Assembly: GCF_000787575.1 (NCBI RefSeq)
Contig: NW_012236522.1
Span: forward strand, 434,001-498,000
Direction of reading: 5' to 3'
DNA: 64,000 nt
DNA from: Acytostelium subglobosum LB1
Taxonomy: Eukaryota; Evosea; Eumycetozoa; Acytosteliales; Acytosteliaceae
The notes below the pieces were generated by a model that was given only the letters and a program-made list of their open reading frames with translations, was not told the DNA's origin and did no database searches. The position numbers and the translations under genes were made by a program. Shown one piece after another: positions 1-11,297 of the stretch. Position 1 is the stretch's first letter, and each line of letters starts with the position of its first letter.

Positions 1-258
1 TGGCAGACCGTTGGGTAGTTGTGGCTTGTCAAACCATGGTGTTCGTATTGCATTCAATGATTGATTGGCAATACATTTGAATGATGATAATATATATAAT
101 CCATTCTTTGTATATTGTATCTCTTGTGGACATTGTTTGATATACCTATCACGTTCAACATATAAACGTTTTGATACCAATGACAAGCATACCAAATCAA
201 TATTATCGTTCAATTCATTTACAATTTGTTGTAATATTATTAATGGTAATGTTTCCAT
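1..258 (-). CDS. F-box-like protein, N-terminal part (runs off the window)
   Basis: An open frame of 86 codons starts at an ATG at 258-256 and is still open at base 1. The protein begins METLPLIILQQIVNELNDNI, then a segment reading LVCLSLVSKRLYVERDRYI. This is the pattern of an F-box: a hydrophobic LP..ILQ.I helix, then C.SLV.KR, then a short charged helix. Dictyostelids have a large family of such proteins in which the F-box is followed by FNIP or leucine-rich repeats. Family knowledge says they recruit substrates to SCF ubiquitin ligases. The repeat part would lie outside the window, so substrate type cannot be judged. An AT-rich TTAATTAATTAATTAATTAAT stretch lies just upstream. Confidence 0.6.
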   Translation of the reverse strand, partial: METLPLIILQQIVNELNDNIDLVCLSLVSKRLYVERDRYIKQCPQEIQYTKNGLYILSSFKCIANQSLNAIRTPWFDKPQLPNGLP

Positions 259-492
259 TATATATATATCTCTTTAATTAATTAATTAATTAATTGATCT
301 AATGATTGAATGATTGATTTATCAAAACGATGATTAATTTAATAAAGTTGGGAACTTCGCCCTTGTGAACATATTGGTTACCAATTCAGATAAAACCATC
401 AGAGCTGGATATTTTATTGATCAGAAAAGTCCACCACACAAGGCTCACAACATTGTTTGAAATCAACCAGTTAATCTAATGGATGGGGTTGG

Positions 493-1806
493 ATGAGTGG
501 GCAGTCAAACAAGCCATTCCAAAGGAGCTCCCACCCCAACTATCTCTCTCCGAACAATCAGAAGAGGGCAGGTAAGCAATCCAATCCTCGTCCCTGCCTC
601 ATCCATCCAACCATCCATCATGATGTTGTTAGTTAGATTGATTGGTTGTTGTTGATTGAGTGAGGTAATAATAGTTGGAACAGAGAATTGAGAATAGAGA
701 ACAGAGAATAGTGAATACAGATTGATACCTTTAGTTGTTGTCTAACACCCTCTCACCAACACATAAGAGTGACTTTGACTTTGCTTTGTCCCGGGCTCAA
801 TCCCACCCTCATCAGATCGATCACTCATACTCACACTAAACAACATCATCAAGAATGGAACCTGATGTTGGTAGGTACTTGCTTGTGTTGAGTGTTGTTC
901 ATAAAGTACTAACTCGCAATCAATCAATCACTGGAACTATTCCAAACACTCAATCACGAACAAACTCCACCCAAACAACCATCCTGGAATCATTCCACTC
1001 GACCAATCAATCAATCAATCAATGATATTTTAGACTTATATGATGGCTCTGAGAGATGGAATTTCATATCAGACGAGGAGTTGCCAGAGGTACCTGATAT
1101 TAAGGGCGGCTCAAAGAAGTATCCAAGTGGAAAGACCACTGGAACTATTGTAAAGGTACAGGTTATTAGACAGGCACATCATCAACCACAGGCGTCTACT
1201 CATTCACCACCAATAAGACCAAACTCAATGGCTCCGACTCGAATGTCAATGCCACCACCTCCACCCAACACTGCACCCAGACCCCCTGTACCAGGCGGTC
1301 CACCACCTCAACAACACAACAACGACTCACCATCAGTTCCCCGCGCGGCACCAAGTCGTCCACCACCCGGAAACATTCAATCTCCACCTCCCCGCCCTCC
1401 AACCAACCAGGCACCTCGTCCACCTCCCCCCGCGCGATCACCCTCGCTACAGGGCGAGTCAATGAGTGAACATGTGCCGACACCACAGCCACCTGCACCG
1501 GCGACCAGGACGCCGCCAGTGCCCGGCTCCTCGATTCCACCTCGACCCAACCAACCATCACGTCCGCCTCCATCAGCAGTAGGCGGTGGCGGTACCCCAC
1601 CTCCACGTCCATCCGTGCAGCCTCGTCCGCCACCCGGCTCACCCAGCGGTGCCGCTGGTACACCACCCAAGCCAGACCGTCCGCCCGTTCCAGGTGGAGC
1701 TAAAGTGCCACCTCGTCCAGGCGCACCGGCTCCCTCGACCAGCACCGGTGGAGGCGCGGCTCCTCCCCCCAAGCCTCGAGCAACCCCACCCGTTCCTCCT
1801 CGTTAA
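493..1806 (+). CDS. WIP/verprolin-like proline-rich actin regulator
   Basis: Two exons, 493-571 and 1034-1806, joined at phase 1 across a 462-base intron with a GTAAGC donor and TTTTAG acceptor; the product is about 283 residues. After about 26 basic residues comes a segment with DGSERWNFISDEELPEVPD and then GGSKKYPSGKT. This matches the WASP-binding motif of WIP/verprolin proteins (aromatic pair, ISD.LP, then K-YPS). The rest is proline-rich, with repeated PPPRP, RPPVPGG and PPKPR blocks suited to profilin or SH3 binding. Known family role: holding and stabilising WASP and promoting actin filament growth. No WH2 actin-binding motif is evident. In animal WIP the WASP-binding motif is C-terminal; here it is near the N-terminus. 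A five-codon upstream ORF at 479-496 overlaps the start codon. Confidence 0.7.
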
Positions 1807-2756
1807 CTTCAGCTGACCCTCAATCATGCTGGACCATCTCTCTTCGATAATCATAATCATCATAATCATCATAATCATCATCACATCCTTATTTATTTAA
1901 CAAACAAACATAAAGTAATGTCATGTACTATATACACTACCCTTGCCCTCGCGGACTTACCCTCGCAGACTTGCCCTCGCTTACTTATTTTTAATTTAAT
2001 TTTTGGTGCTTTTGCAACAACAAAACGGAGATTTCACCCACACACACTAATTTAGTCTTTCTCGGCCTTTGATGACCTAGTATTGAGCACACCAACACAC
2101 ACAAGTTAAGAGGAAAGGGTCATTGTCCACCCCTGATTCACATTACTTTAATCAATCAAACAACAAAACACATAGAGATATATATATATAAATATAGTAA
2201 TAGATATATCTTTACAATCACACACACAAACACATACTTGATCATCTTAAGCATCGACACACACTCACTCACACACACTCAGTCATTCGCTCACTCAACT
2301 CAACCAACTCTCACACTCTTAACACCTTCGGCGCGCATTCACTTCTTCTTCACTTTGTGTCAAGTCAATCAATCATTATTCAGTCTCAAAGTAGAAGTAG
2401 TAGAAACAGTAGAAACAGTTATAGACAGACAGACAGCAGACAGACAGACAGAGAGGCACATGATGATCATTACCTCTACAACAACAACAACATCATCATT
2501 ACAACTACTACTATAACATTCAACATTCAATCAATCAATCAATCAATCAAAGAACACACAAACGAATAGTTACCAATTGGTCAGAGCTACTGCCAACATA
2601 GCAGTAACAACGACAAAGCAAGACCAAACCAATCACTTTAAGTAAGTAACTGATGAGAGTGAGATGATGATCAAGATTGAGATTGAATGTTGATTGCAAT
2701 GACTGACAATTTGATATTCAAGTTCATCATATACAACAGAGTAACCGTATTCGAAT
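1807..2756 (+). other. Intergenic: 3' end of WIP-like gene and promoter/leader of next gene
   Basis: No coding gene is seen in these 950 bases. After the stop comes a CATAATCATAATCAT run, then a three-copy 14-base C-rich tandem repeat at 1943-1984. From about 2040 the plus strand is rich in CA/CT, typical of a dictyostelid leader. It contains AT-only stretches near 2178-2210, a GACA repeat at 2423-2453 and an AATC run at 2526-2550. Confidence 0.6.
1943..1984. repeat. Three-copy 14-bp tandem repeat, C-rich
   Basis: The units TTGCCCTCGCGGAC, TTACCCTCGCAGAC and TTGCCCTCGCTTAC follow each other directly. With the CCC at 1940-1942 there are four CCC runs, so the minus strand carries four spaced GGG runs. 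It lies in the 3' flank of the WIP-like gene. Confidence 0.8.
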
Positions 2757-5700
2757 ATGAGAGAGAAGAGCAAGCCTTTCAGGAGTCTGACGACTGATAC
2801 CAATGCTGGTATAACGACAACTACGATCACTGCCAGTGGTGGTGGAGTCAGTGGAGTGGTCACATTGACAGTGATCAATGGACACAACAATAACAACAAC
2901 AACGAGACTTTGTTGGTCAATGGCAACATCGTCGGTACCAACGATGACGACTCCCACAAGAGCATGAATAGCAGCAGCAGCAGCAACGGCAGCATCAACG
3001 GGGGCACCATGCGCACCATCGTAACCACAACATCGGGAGGCGGACAAGAGTACTTCAAGGAGCTCATCACTCAGGCGCAGTCCAAGCATAGCAAGAAGAG
3101 GGGTTCGGCCGCAGCCGATCAGCAAGTCATTCAATCGCTGAGTAGCAAGTACACGAGACGATCTTTGCGCGCAGCCGAGAACGCATTTGGCGCCGCGTCA
3201 AAGGCCACGAGCGGCGAGGACTCTGAGAAGTCTGACTATCCCTCCTCCGAAGTCGACGAGTATGACAAGTCACATGGTGAGGAGTCAATGAACGAGGAAG
3301 ACTCTGCGCCCGCCGTACCACCCATCTCGAGCTTCAACTACATGCTCAATCCATCCGGAAGGAGACGACAGAGACAGCAGCGTCCGTCAACAAATTCGTC
3401 CTCGTCCTCTTCCAAGGGAAAGGATGAATCACCTGTAGATGTAAGTAGTAGTTTAGTTTAGTCGTGAGTCCTACTCGCTCAATCACTCATTCAATTGCCT
3501 TGTCCCATTCTAGAAATCACAACAACAACAACAACAACAAAGAGAGAAGGACAACAAGGAAAAAGAGAAGGAGAAGGAGAAGGACAAGGAGACTGACAAA
3601 GAGACTGAGAAGGACAAGGAAGACGAGGATGCTGAGGATGAGAAGGAAGAGCAATCACTAAGAGAAGTACAAAGTAAGTAGCCAACAACCGACCTCCCAT
3701 CACTCGCTGACCACGCACTAACATTCGCCTTGCTTGCCCATTCCAGAACTTATCATAAGAGCACTGCGTGCAAACAATGGATCAGCTCCCCTATCTCAAA
3801 TACAGGAGTTCTTGTCAGATGTGAGTAGTTGCAAAGGAGATCACGTGACATCAATCACTCAATCATTCAAACATACTAACGCCCCTCGATCGATCACGTG
3901 ACACCAATCAAACAGAAATGGTACAACCTGAGGAAGAGAGATGGATCAAGATATACTTATGATCATAAACGTGTGATCGCTGCGACTCTATCAAACACAG
4001 CGGCAGACAATCCTTATTATCAACCGGACAATTCAAAGGGTCCTGGATGGTACTCGCTGGGCCCCCTAGGAAAGACGGTCGACCTGGCCATCAATGATGG
4101 TGGTAGTGCTGGAGCCGATGGCAAGATGGATGAGAGCATGGAAAACAAGCAAGAGCAAGGGGAGGAGACTGTAAATGAACAAACAACAACAACAAACAAC
4201 AACAAGAGAGAAACGAGCCTGACCACTGATGTTAAGTTCGAACAGCAATCAGCATCAACAACAACACCAACCACTACGACTACCACAACTACAACGACGA
4301 CCACATCTACGACTACGACAAAAGACACAGAGCCAATGGACACAGAGCCATCATCATCAACCACCGAGGTTAAGAAGGAGGCGGCTGTGACGCCAACCAT
4401 CATCAAGACGCAGCCACTGAGTAGGAAGAAGAGAACATCGCACCCCAAGCAAGAGGCAGGCACCAGCCTGCCCACAGCCTCACCGCCCTCTACACCGAAC
4501 AAGCTAGAGTCGCCTCCATCCGAGCCTGTTCAGGTTTCCATCGACACAAAGACTGAGACTGCTAATGGCGTGGCTGAAGCCGAGAACAACACCAACAACA
4601 ACAACAATAATGGCAAGCAGCCACACACACCACTGCGACGCAAGTTTAGCAGTCGTAAGAGGAAGACCACCACGACAGTCGACGACGAGACATCCTCAAA
4701 ACAAAGCAACACAACTCCTCCAATGCTCAATGACGACGAAGGCAAGCAGGATAACAACAACAACAACAAAATTGATGACGACACGAACAAGACCGAGAAC
4801 AACAACAACGCTGATGCTGATCTAGACACCAGTGTCTACGAGACGCCTACGAAGAAGACAAGGAAGGGCAAGCCGTCTCCGAAGCTTGTGGCACAGGCAA
4901 AGGCAGAGGCAGAGGCAGAGGCAGAGCAAGAACAAGAGCAAGAACAAGAGCAAGAGGCACCACAACCAGAGGCACCACAACCACCGAAACAACATCAACC
5001 AATCAGACGAAGGAAAGGAATGAGCAAGATCAGTCTGCAACCACCGAAGCAACAACAGCCAGTCGAGGATGAGGTTGTCGAGGAGGCCGAGACCAAGTCC
5101 TCACACTCGGATCAGTCAAACGACGAGGCTGACGACGATGATGGCGACGACGACTCCTCATCGTCATCCTCTGATGAGACTCGAGCGGCAGGTGACCCAT
5201 CACACATCCTAGACCTGGCAGCAATGGCGATCAGAGAGAACGGTGGTCTTTGTTCACTGGACAAAATCCTACATTATATCAAAGAGGTAAGGACACACGC
5301 GACAGACATGGACAGTGACATGGACAGGCAGACACTAACACCAACCTATCAACCAATCTATAGTATCTACAAACATTGCACTGTACAATTAATCCCAACC
5401 TCTCAATCAAGACGATCAGACTCACCAAGGATTTGCCAGCTTTGGACGACAACTATTTATCAGACAATTTAGTAAAGGGGATGAGCGAGTTCCCGACGAG
5501 GTTCACGCGCGATCCCAACCTGCACACCAATTGGCAAATCAAGTCTGCCAATTGCCATTCGATGCGATCGTCTGCCAGGACGGTCTCGCCTCCCTTCCAA
5601 TCACAGAGGCCATCAAGGCGGAGGAGTACCACAGTCAACAACAACAACAACAACAACAGTAACACGTCCAGCAGCAGCAGTAGTAAGGCCAAGTCAAATC

Positions 5701-5774
5701 ACAATGATCACTCGACGACCACGACTTCCAGCAGTATCATCGGCAGCACCAGGTCATCAAGGGCAAAGAAATAG
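2757..5774 (+). CDS. Large nuclear protein with two winged-helix-like domains
   Basis: Five exons (2757-3440, 3514-3673, 3747-3820, 3916-5286, 5364-5774) join in frame with GT-AG borders to about 899 residues. The N-terminal third is low complexity and basic, with an acidic patch. Around residues 283-360 a compact domain reads LIIRALRANNGSAPLSQIQE, then KWYNLRKRDGSRYTYDHKRV and a GPGWYSLGP end; this helix-helix-wing layout looks like a winged helix. A second similar module, starting near DPSHILDLAAMAIRENGG, spans residues 733-800 and crosses the last intron. Long Thr, Asn, Gln and Asp/Glu tracts separate them, and an EAEAEAEQEQEQEQ stretch suggests a charged helix. The C-terminus is Ser/Asn-rich and basic. 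DNA binding is inferred from fold resemblance only; I do not recognise the family. AATAAA follows at 5811. Confidence 0.72.
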
Positions 5775-6111
5775 AATTGATTGATTGATTGGTTGGTTGG
5801 TCACTCTCGAAATAAACCCATCAATATATCTCGTTCCACCTTACCTATCTTGGGATGAACCCAATCGGTCATATGCTTGGGGATTGTGTTTGAGTGATTG
5901 ATCATATCCCATAAACATTGTTGAGGGGTCGGTTGAGGACCCACGCACCCAATCAATCAAGTCCCACCCTTTGAAGGTCAGCAAACAATCATTTTTGATT
6001 GTTCATCTGACTCGCGCCAACAGATACATATTATGTGTATGACATAACATAACATAATAAACAGAGGATAACGACAGACAACAACAGCAGAGTATATATA
6101 TATAGGAAGCA
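5775..6111 (+). other. Intergenic: poly(A) region and promoter of CID gene
   Basis: A GATT run, AATAAA at 5811 and a TATATATATA tract about 20 bases before the next ATG are visible. No open frame looks coding. Confidence 0.5.
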
Positions 6112-8038
6112 ATGAGTCACCATTCGAATGGTGCTCATGAGTACTACAACAACAACAACATAGCACCGACAAGTACTTGTTCACCGACTTTAACATCAAC
6201 GACAACGACAACAACAACCACAACAACAACATCAACAACATCATCAGATGGTCATAGTCAAAGTCATAGTAATAGTAATAGTACTACACCTACTATGATG
6301 ATGATGATGTCATCTACTACCTCACCAGTTGACAGTCAACATTTTGGTGGACCAGTCAATACTCCACCTTCACATCTTACAATGCAGTCATATGATGAAT
6401 ACCCGACGGAGAAGTTCAAAGAGCAACTAGAGACTCTATCAATCACCAAAGAATCAATAGACAGAGCGTCACAATTCGTCATTGAGAACATATCAGTCAT
6501 CAATGATCTCTTTGAAGTATTACTGAATAGGCTGAGGAAGGTATGATACATTCATTCATTCATTGAGTTGACATTGTTGAACAGACCGCTAACCATTATC
6601 CCTCCCTCTATCCCTCCATCCCTCATCATTGTTCAATGTTCATTCAATCTCCACTTGACCCAATTCTTGATCAATCAATCAATCATTCAATGAATGGATC
6701 ACATTGAACAATCAATCAATCGATGAATGAACATATAGAGCGCATTTCAGAAGAGACTACCATTCTTTTATTTGGTCGATAGTATATGTCAGAGATGTCA
6801 TGCAAAGAAGACAACAGCATATAGACAGGTGGTCATTGATCATATTGAAGAGATACTGCCTCTGATATTACCCGATGACAATGCAGAGACAAAGAAGAAG
6901 AACAAAGAACATATAGAAAAGGTGTTGGGCATCTGGGAGAAGAACAATATCTTTGACGAATCATTGATAACCAAGGCCAACTCAATACTTGATGGTACCA
7001 ACATGTATGATTTGATTGAATGAAGTCGATCAATGAATGAACAATCAACCTTACTAACTCCATCATATTATTAACAGAGACAATCGACTAATATGTCCAC
7101 TGTTGACCGAGAAAGAGATATCAAAGATGTTGAAGAAGATGGATGATGATAGGCGAGAACAGAAGAAGAAGAAGTATGATATTACATTGGGTTACCATCA
7201 TCCACTGGAAGACTTTTCAGAGTTATGGTCGATATATAACAAGTCATTGACGTCAATGACAACAACATTAGGTCAGGATAGCCCTGTAGTTGTGGCGACA
7301 ACTCAAACACCGCCACTTCAAGGTAGTGACGGCAGTGGTCATAGCGGTGGAAATGAAAGTGGTAGAGGTCGCGGCATGCATAAGAGCACACGTGGACCAA
7401 TAGATGGAGGCGATCAACAGACGTTTGACAAGTTTAAGAAGGAGTTTGTTCATCATCATTTTACATTCGATGAGATGGATCTACCTTTGGCGTGGGATGT
7501 CAATGTCAACAACTACGATAACAACAACAACAACATCAACAACAATTTCAACTACAATGGCAATGGTATTGTCAATGGCGACTACAACAACAACATCAAC
7601 AACATGGAATATATATCAAACGACAACAACAACAACAACAACAACATGTATCATGATCCTGGATTTGTGTATCAACAACAACAAAATCAAGGCATGATGA
7701 TGAACAATAATAATAATCACAACAATGTAGATATCAATCAACAATCACAACAACAACAACTACAACAACATCCAGACTTTTATCAACAACAGCAGTTGTA
7801 CTTTGACAACAACATGCGTATATTTAACAGATTCAACTTTGGCAATAACACCAGCGACAACCATCACCAACATCAACATCACCAACATCAACAACAACAA
7901 CAACCTCTACATCACCAACAACAACAGGCCGACAACATCGTTGGTGATCACCGTTATGAACCCAGCCGGACGAGCGAGTACGATGAGCTGCGTTACTATT
8001 TATCCAAGATCAAGGACCATAAGAGGTACAGGCAATAA
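6112..8038 (+). CDS. CID (RNA polymerase II CTD-interaction) domain protein
   Basis: Three exons, 6112-6540, 6739-7004 and 7078-8038, give about 551 residues. The N-terminus is Thr/Ser/Asn-rich. Residues about 97-240 form a CID/RPR-like helical domain: FKEQLETLSITKESIDRASQ, then a helix with ENISVINDLFEVLLNRL, the diagnostic RLPFFYLVDSICQ, and the final helix VLGIWEKNNIFDESLITKAN. Such domains bind phosphorylated C-terminal repeats of RNA polymerase II and act in pre-mRNA 3' processing and termination. A basic EKEISKMLKKMDDDRREQKK helix follows, then a very Asn/Gln/His-rich tail. The second intron donor is a choice: GTATGA at 7005 with phase 2 gives the best consensus, while GTACCA at 6995 spliced to a second AG is also frame-compatible. 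I cannot tell Pcf11-, SCAF- and RPRD-like members apart here. Confidence 0.75.
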
Positions 8039-8821
8039 ATGGCCCGTCTTCGATGGACTGTCCCAATTCCGACCTATCAAGGCAGGTGCCAAGCCAGATC
8101 AGCCTCGCGTGTGAACATTTATGGAGCGTCGTCCCACATCTCAAAAATGGAGGCCTTATGCCAAAAAAGGCGAAATTTATGGCCGTTGGACCAGGACGAG
8201 TCGTCAGTCCATCTTGGGTAAACCACGCGATAGATTTATAAGTGTTTATGATTGATTGCAAAGCACTACACATTCGGTCCATTTATATATACCCTTGGCC
8301 ATACTTGTCCATAAATGCTCAACGTGCACCGTCTAGTTGTTCGTCAGCGACCTCTCTGCTGGGGGGTGGTTGGCAGTAGTGCCCTCTGCGCCACTCTCAG
8401 TTTCCAACATCATCGACTTCATTCATTCTTTCATTCATTCATACTGCACCTCACCTCACCTCACCTGGCCTGGCCTAACATCACCTCAGCAGCCAGTCCC
8501 AAATAAAATGTAGTTGAATGCACATGAGTATGCAAGCTTCTTAGATTTTACTTCCAACTCATTCCCAACATACCTATATACACTCATCTCCGAACAAAGG
8601 AAGTGCAAACACGTCATTCATAAACTTATATAAATGTTCCATCTTCGCCTCGCTCACTGCTCCAGCTACCAATCTCCATTCTCCAAGTCAACCAACAATC
8701 ACACATCACAATCAACAAAATTATTCAAACTGTGATCATCACTCATTCTCATTCATTCGTTCGTTATCTATACTTACTTCTTTAAATATATATATCCGTT
8801 TCCCTTGACGATCATAAATTA
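8039..8821. other. Intergenic region of unusual composition
   Basis: In 8039-8400 the sequence lacks the tetranucleotide and AT runs typical of other spacers here and is comparatively GC-rich, but no frame over 65 codons looks coding. From 8400 on, ATTC runs, a CACCTCACCTCACCTGGCCTGGCC stretch and a CT/CA-rich leader appear. No tRNA-like cloverleaf was found. An AATAAA at 8503 may be a distant poly(A) signal. Confidence 0.4.
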
Positions 8822-10947
8822 ATGATCGTCCATCGTACAATGGACAATGATGGTGACCTTCGTGATCACCTACTGTTCAACTTCAACTTGTTGATGGATA
8901 TCAACAATCAGTGTACATTACCTCCCTCCACATGTATGATAAAGATTGTAAGTATTGAATTACTGGACATTACATGTCTACACGGCAACGGAATTACGGC
9001 AACAAGGCAACACGGCAACGGAATCTACAAGTTCTACGGCCACACGCCACCCCAACAACAACCTTATACTAACATGATGCGATGTAGTGTAATGACATGG
9101 TAGCTCAAAGACAAAAGAAATGCATGCTTGCTTATCATGCTTATCAGAAGTCCCTCCTAACAGTATTTGAACAATTCGACAATGTTACCGATCGTCAACA
9201 GATACTAAACATGGTGTTTAGAATGAAGGATGTCACGCCAGATGGCCCCATCGTCTATTACGAGACCATCTACAAGTTGTTAAAGATACTCTATGGACGC
9301 GGTCACAAAAAGGATGGCGACTCACGCGACGCGTCCAACAACGACCCTTCAGCTGATGCCACCACTTGCTCAAACAACGACAGTCACTCACTCGTGGTTT
9401 CAATCACCGTGGACTTCATCCAACATATACGCTCATCAGGTAGCTGCCGTAGCTCAACCAAGTCTAGCTGTCTCATTGACAGCTCCCACCCATACGTCTT
9501 CTCAATCCTGTACAAGTTGCTACAGCTACTCTACTCTCACAATGGCAACTTGGGTGGCGCTGGCGCACATCCTCACATCGACTCTATCAACAACCTGTTC
9601 TCATCGACTCATCAGCTGGGCAACTTCTATCTGGACATCTTTCGTCACTGCCTCATGGAAGACCCATCACAGCAACAGTTGACCACTGCGCCAGACAGGT
9701 CGGCAGCCTACGTCATCATACTCAAAGTGCTCAAGATCTTCACAATGTTCAACAAGGCCAATAGTCATATCATTACTGAGTACCTACGCGTTGTATCCTA
9801 CTTTAGTAACCTATTCAACAACAGCGACATTAGTACTCTTGCTCGCAACTCAACAACAACAACCACATCCTCTGGCGACTCGCCAACTACCAGTAGCTAT
9901 GGTAGTGGCGACGTGGCTAATGTATTTCTTCATTCTCGCGGCACCTCTACAATCATATTATCACGCTTCTATAAACTGGTACTGGAGGTCATAAACACAT
10001 TACTATCCAATGGACAAGACTCCCGGCCATATATATCAACACTTCTCGAACTACTTGGTGACGACGCCAATGCATTAATTCGTCGCTTTAGTATCCGACG
10101 ACATGCACATCTCTTTGGCGAGCATCTAGACATTGAGGCCATCGACACCATGGAGACCCTATTATCTATTCATAACTCAATTGAGAGGTATGTTTGTTCG
10201 GCGCATGTGTGGAGAGTGTTGCCGCCACTAACTAACTTCCTCGCGACAACAGGCTAAACACAAACAATGTTGTTTTGAAGACATTGTCCAGGACAGTTCA
10301 TCCGCATCTAGTGTTCCAATACTTTATGGAGCATATATGTTCATTCGATTATACCATGTTGATTGACTTGTTAATATCTAGCGAGTCGACTCAATTCCTT
10401 TCCTACTTTTTAAAGTAAGTTATGTTACATTCATTCCCAACACTATCAATGGACAATGTACTAACATCTTCATTATAGATACCTTAATTATATAGTTACA
10501 AATCCTACCTCTTTCCAGTTGTTCCCAGTACGACCCGACACCAATATGGATGAAGACGATACCGGCAGTGTTAGCGAAGATGACAATGATAACTATGACA
10601 TCGAACAAGTTGTAGACAATAGATTCAACAACACCAACAAAGATACCAAGAACAACAACAAAGTGGACGAGGAGGATGAGGTGGACTCAGTCTCCAGCGA
10701 CACTGAATACGATTACTACTTGATATCAAGAAGTCTACATAAGCTAACTCAGACAATCAGCAAATCACACCAGAACAATGTTTTCCCTTACAATCCATCA
10801 TTGCTACTCTACCGACTTGAGCGAGCACTTATAATAATCGATAATAGACTTCAACATCATCAACAACAAGGACAACAACAACAACCTCAACAAAAATCAT
10901 CATCAACTACCTATTCTCACCGTATGAGAATGAATGTTACCTTATAA
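8822..10947 (+). CDS. Lines (LINS1) homologue
   Basis: Four exons, 8822-8947, 9088-10187, 10253-10414 and 10479-10947, give about 618 residues. The body is a long series of hydrophobic helices, as expected of Lines proteins, which are helical-repeat nuclear/cytoplasmic proteins first known from Drosophila segment patterning. Two signatures support the call: the segment ISSESTQFLSYFLKYLNYIV (Lines core, compare SSETCFL.Y..R.LK) and, near the C-terminus, a helix ending NNVFPYNPSLLLYRLERAL, matching the C-terminal Lines domain LFPYNP..LL. An acidic Asp/Asn/Lys-rich insert lies between them. The biochemical function is unclear in all organisms. The frame stops at 10947, but a GTATGA at 10922 with a pyrimidine-rich acceptor ending at 10970 could give an alternative tail. 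The gene runs in the same direction as its neighbours. Confidence 0.7.
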
Positions 10948-11297
10948 AGTCTGATTTTTTCCTTTCCAGCAATCAATCATTGTGGCGCAGTGAGTGAGAA
11001 CATCATTGTCGTCTACAACCCCCCCTCTATTTGTTCATTCGAATGTTGCCATAACAAGTAATAAGACCCTATCTAGTACACTTACAACTTCACACTCACA
11101 TTGTCAACACTAACACACATACACAGAGACACACAAGTTGTCAAAGAATGAATGTGAGTAGTGTCAATGACAATGAACTGCAGACAGGCAAAGGATGAGT
11201 ACCCCTTTGTGTAGTGGATGGACATCATTATCCCTCATTGCTCAGCACTACCTATGTATAACAATGTATATATATATAAATAGGAAGATAGTATAAT
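10948..11297 (+). other. Intergenic: Lines 3' end to FUSC-gene leader
   Basis: A possible alternative splice acceptor (TTTTTTCCTTTCCAG) lies at 10956-10970. CA-rich leader sequence and a TATATATATAAATAG tract about 25-30 bases before the next start are seen. No coding frame is supported. Confidence 0.45.

Noticed and set aside
1196-1772. Minus-strand Gly-rich and Val-rich frames opposite the WIP-like gene
   Set aside because: They mirror the CCA/CCT proline repeats; no independent coding signal.
2050-2095. U2 snRNA-like start, TTTCTCGGCCTTT
   Set aside because: Only about 13 bases resemble the U2 5' end; the conserved branch-site-binding region and Sm site do not follow.
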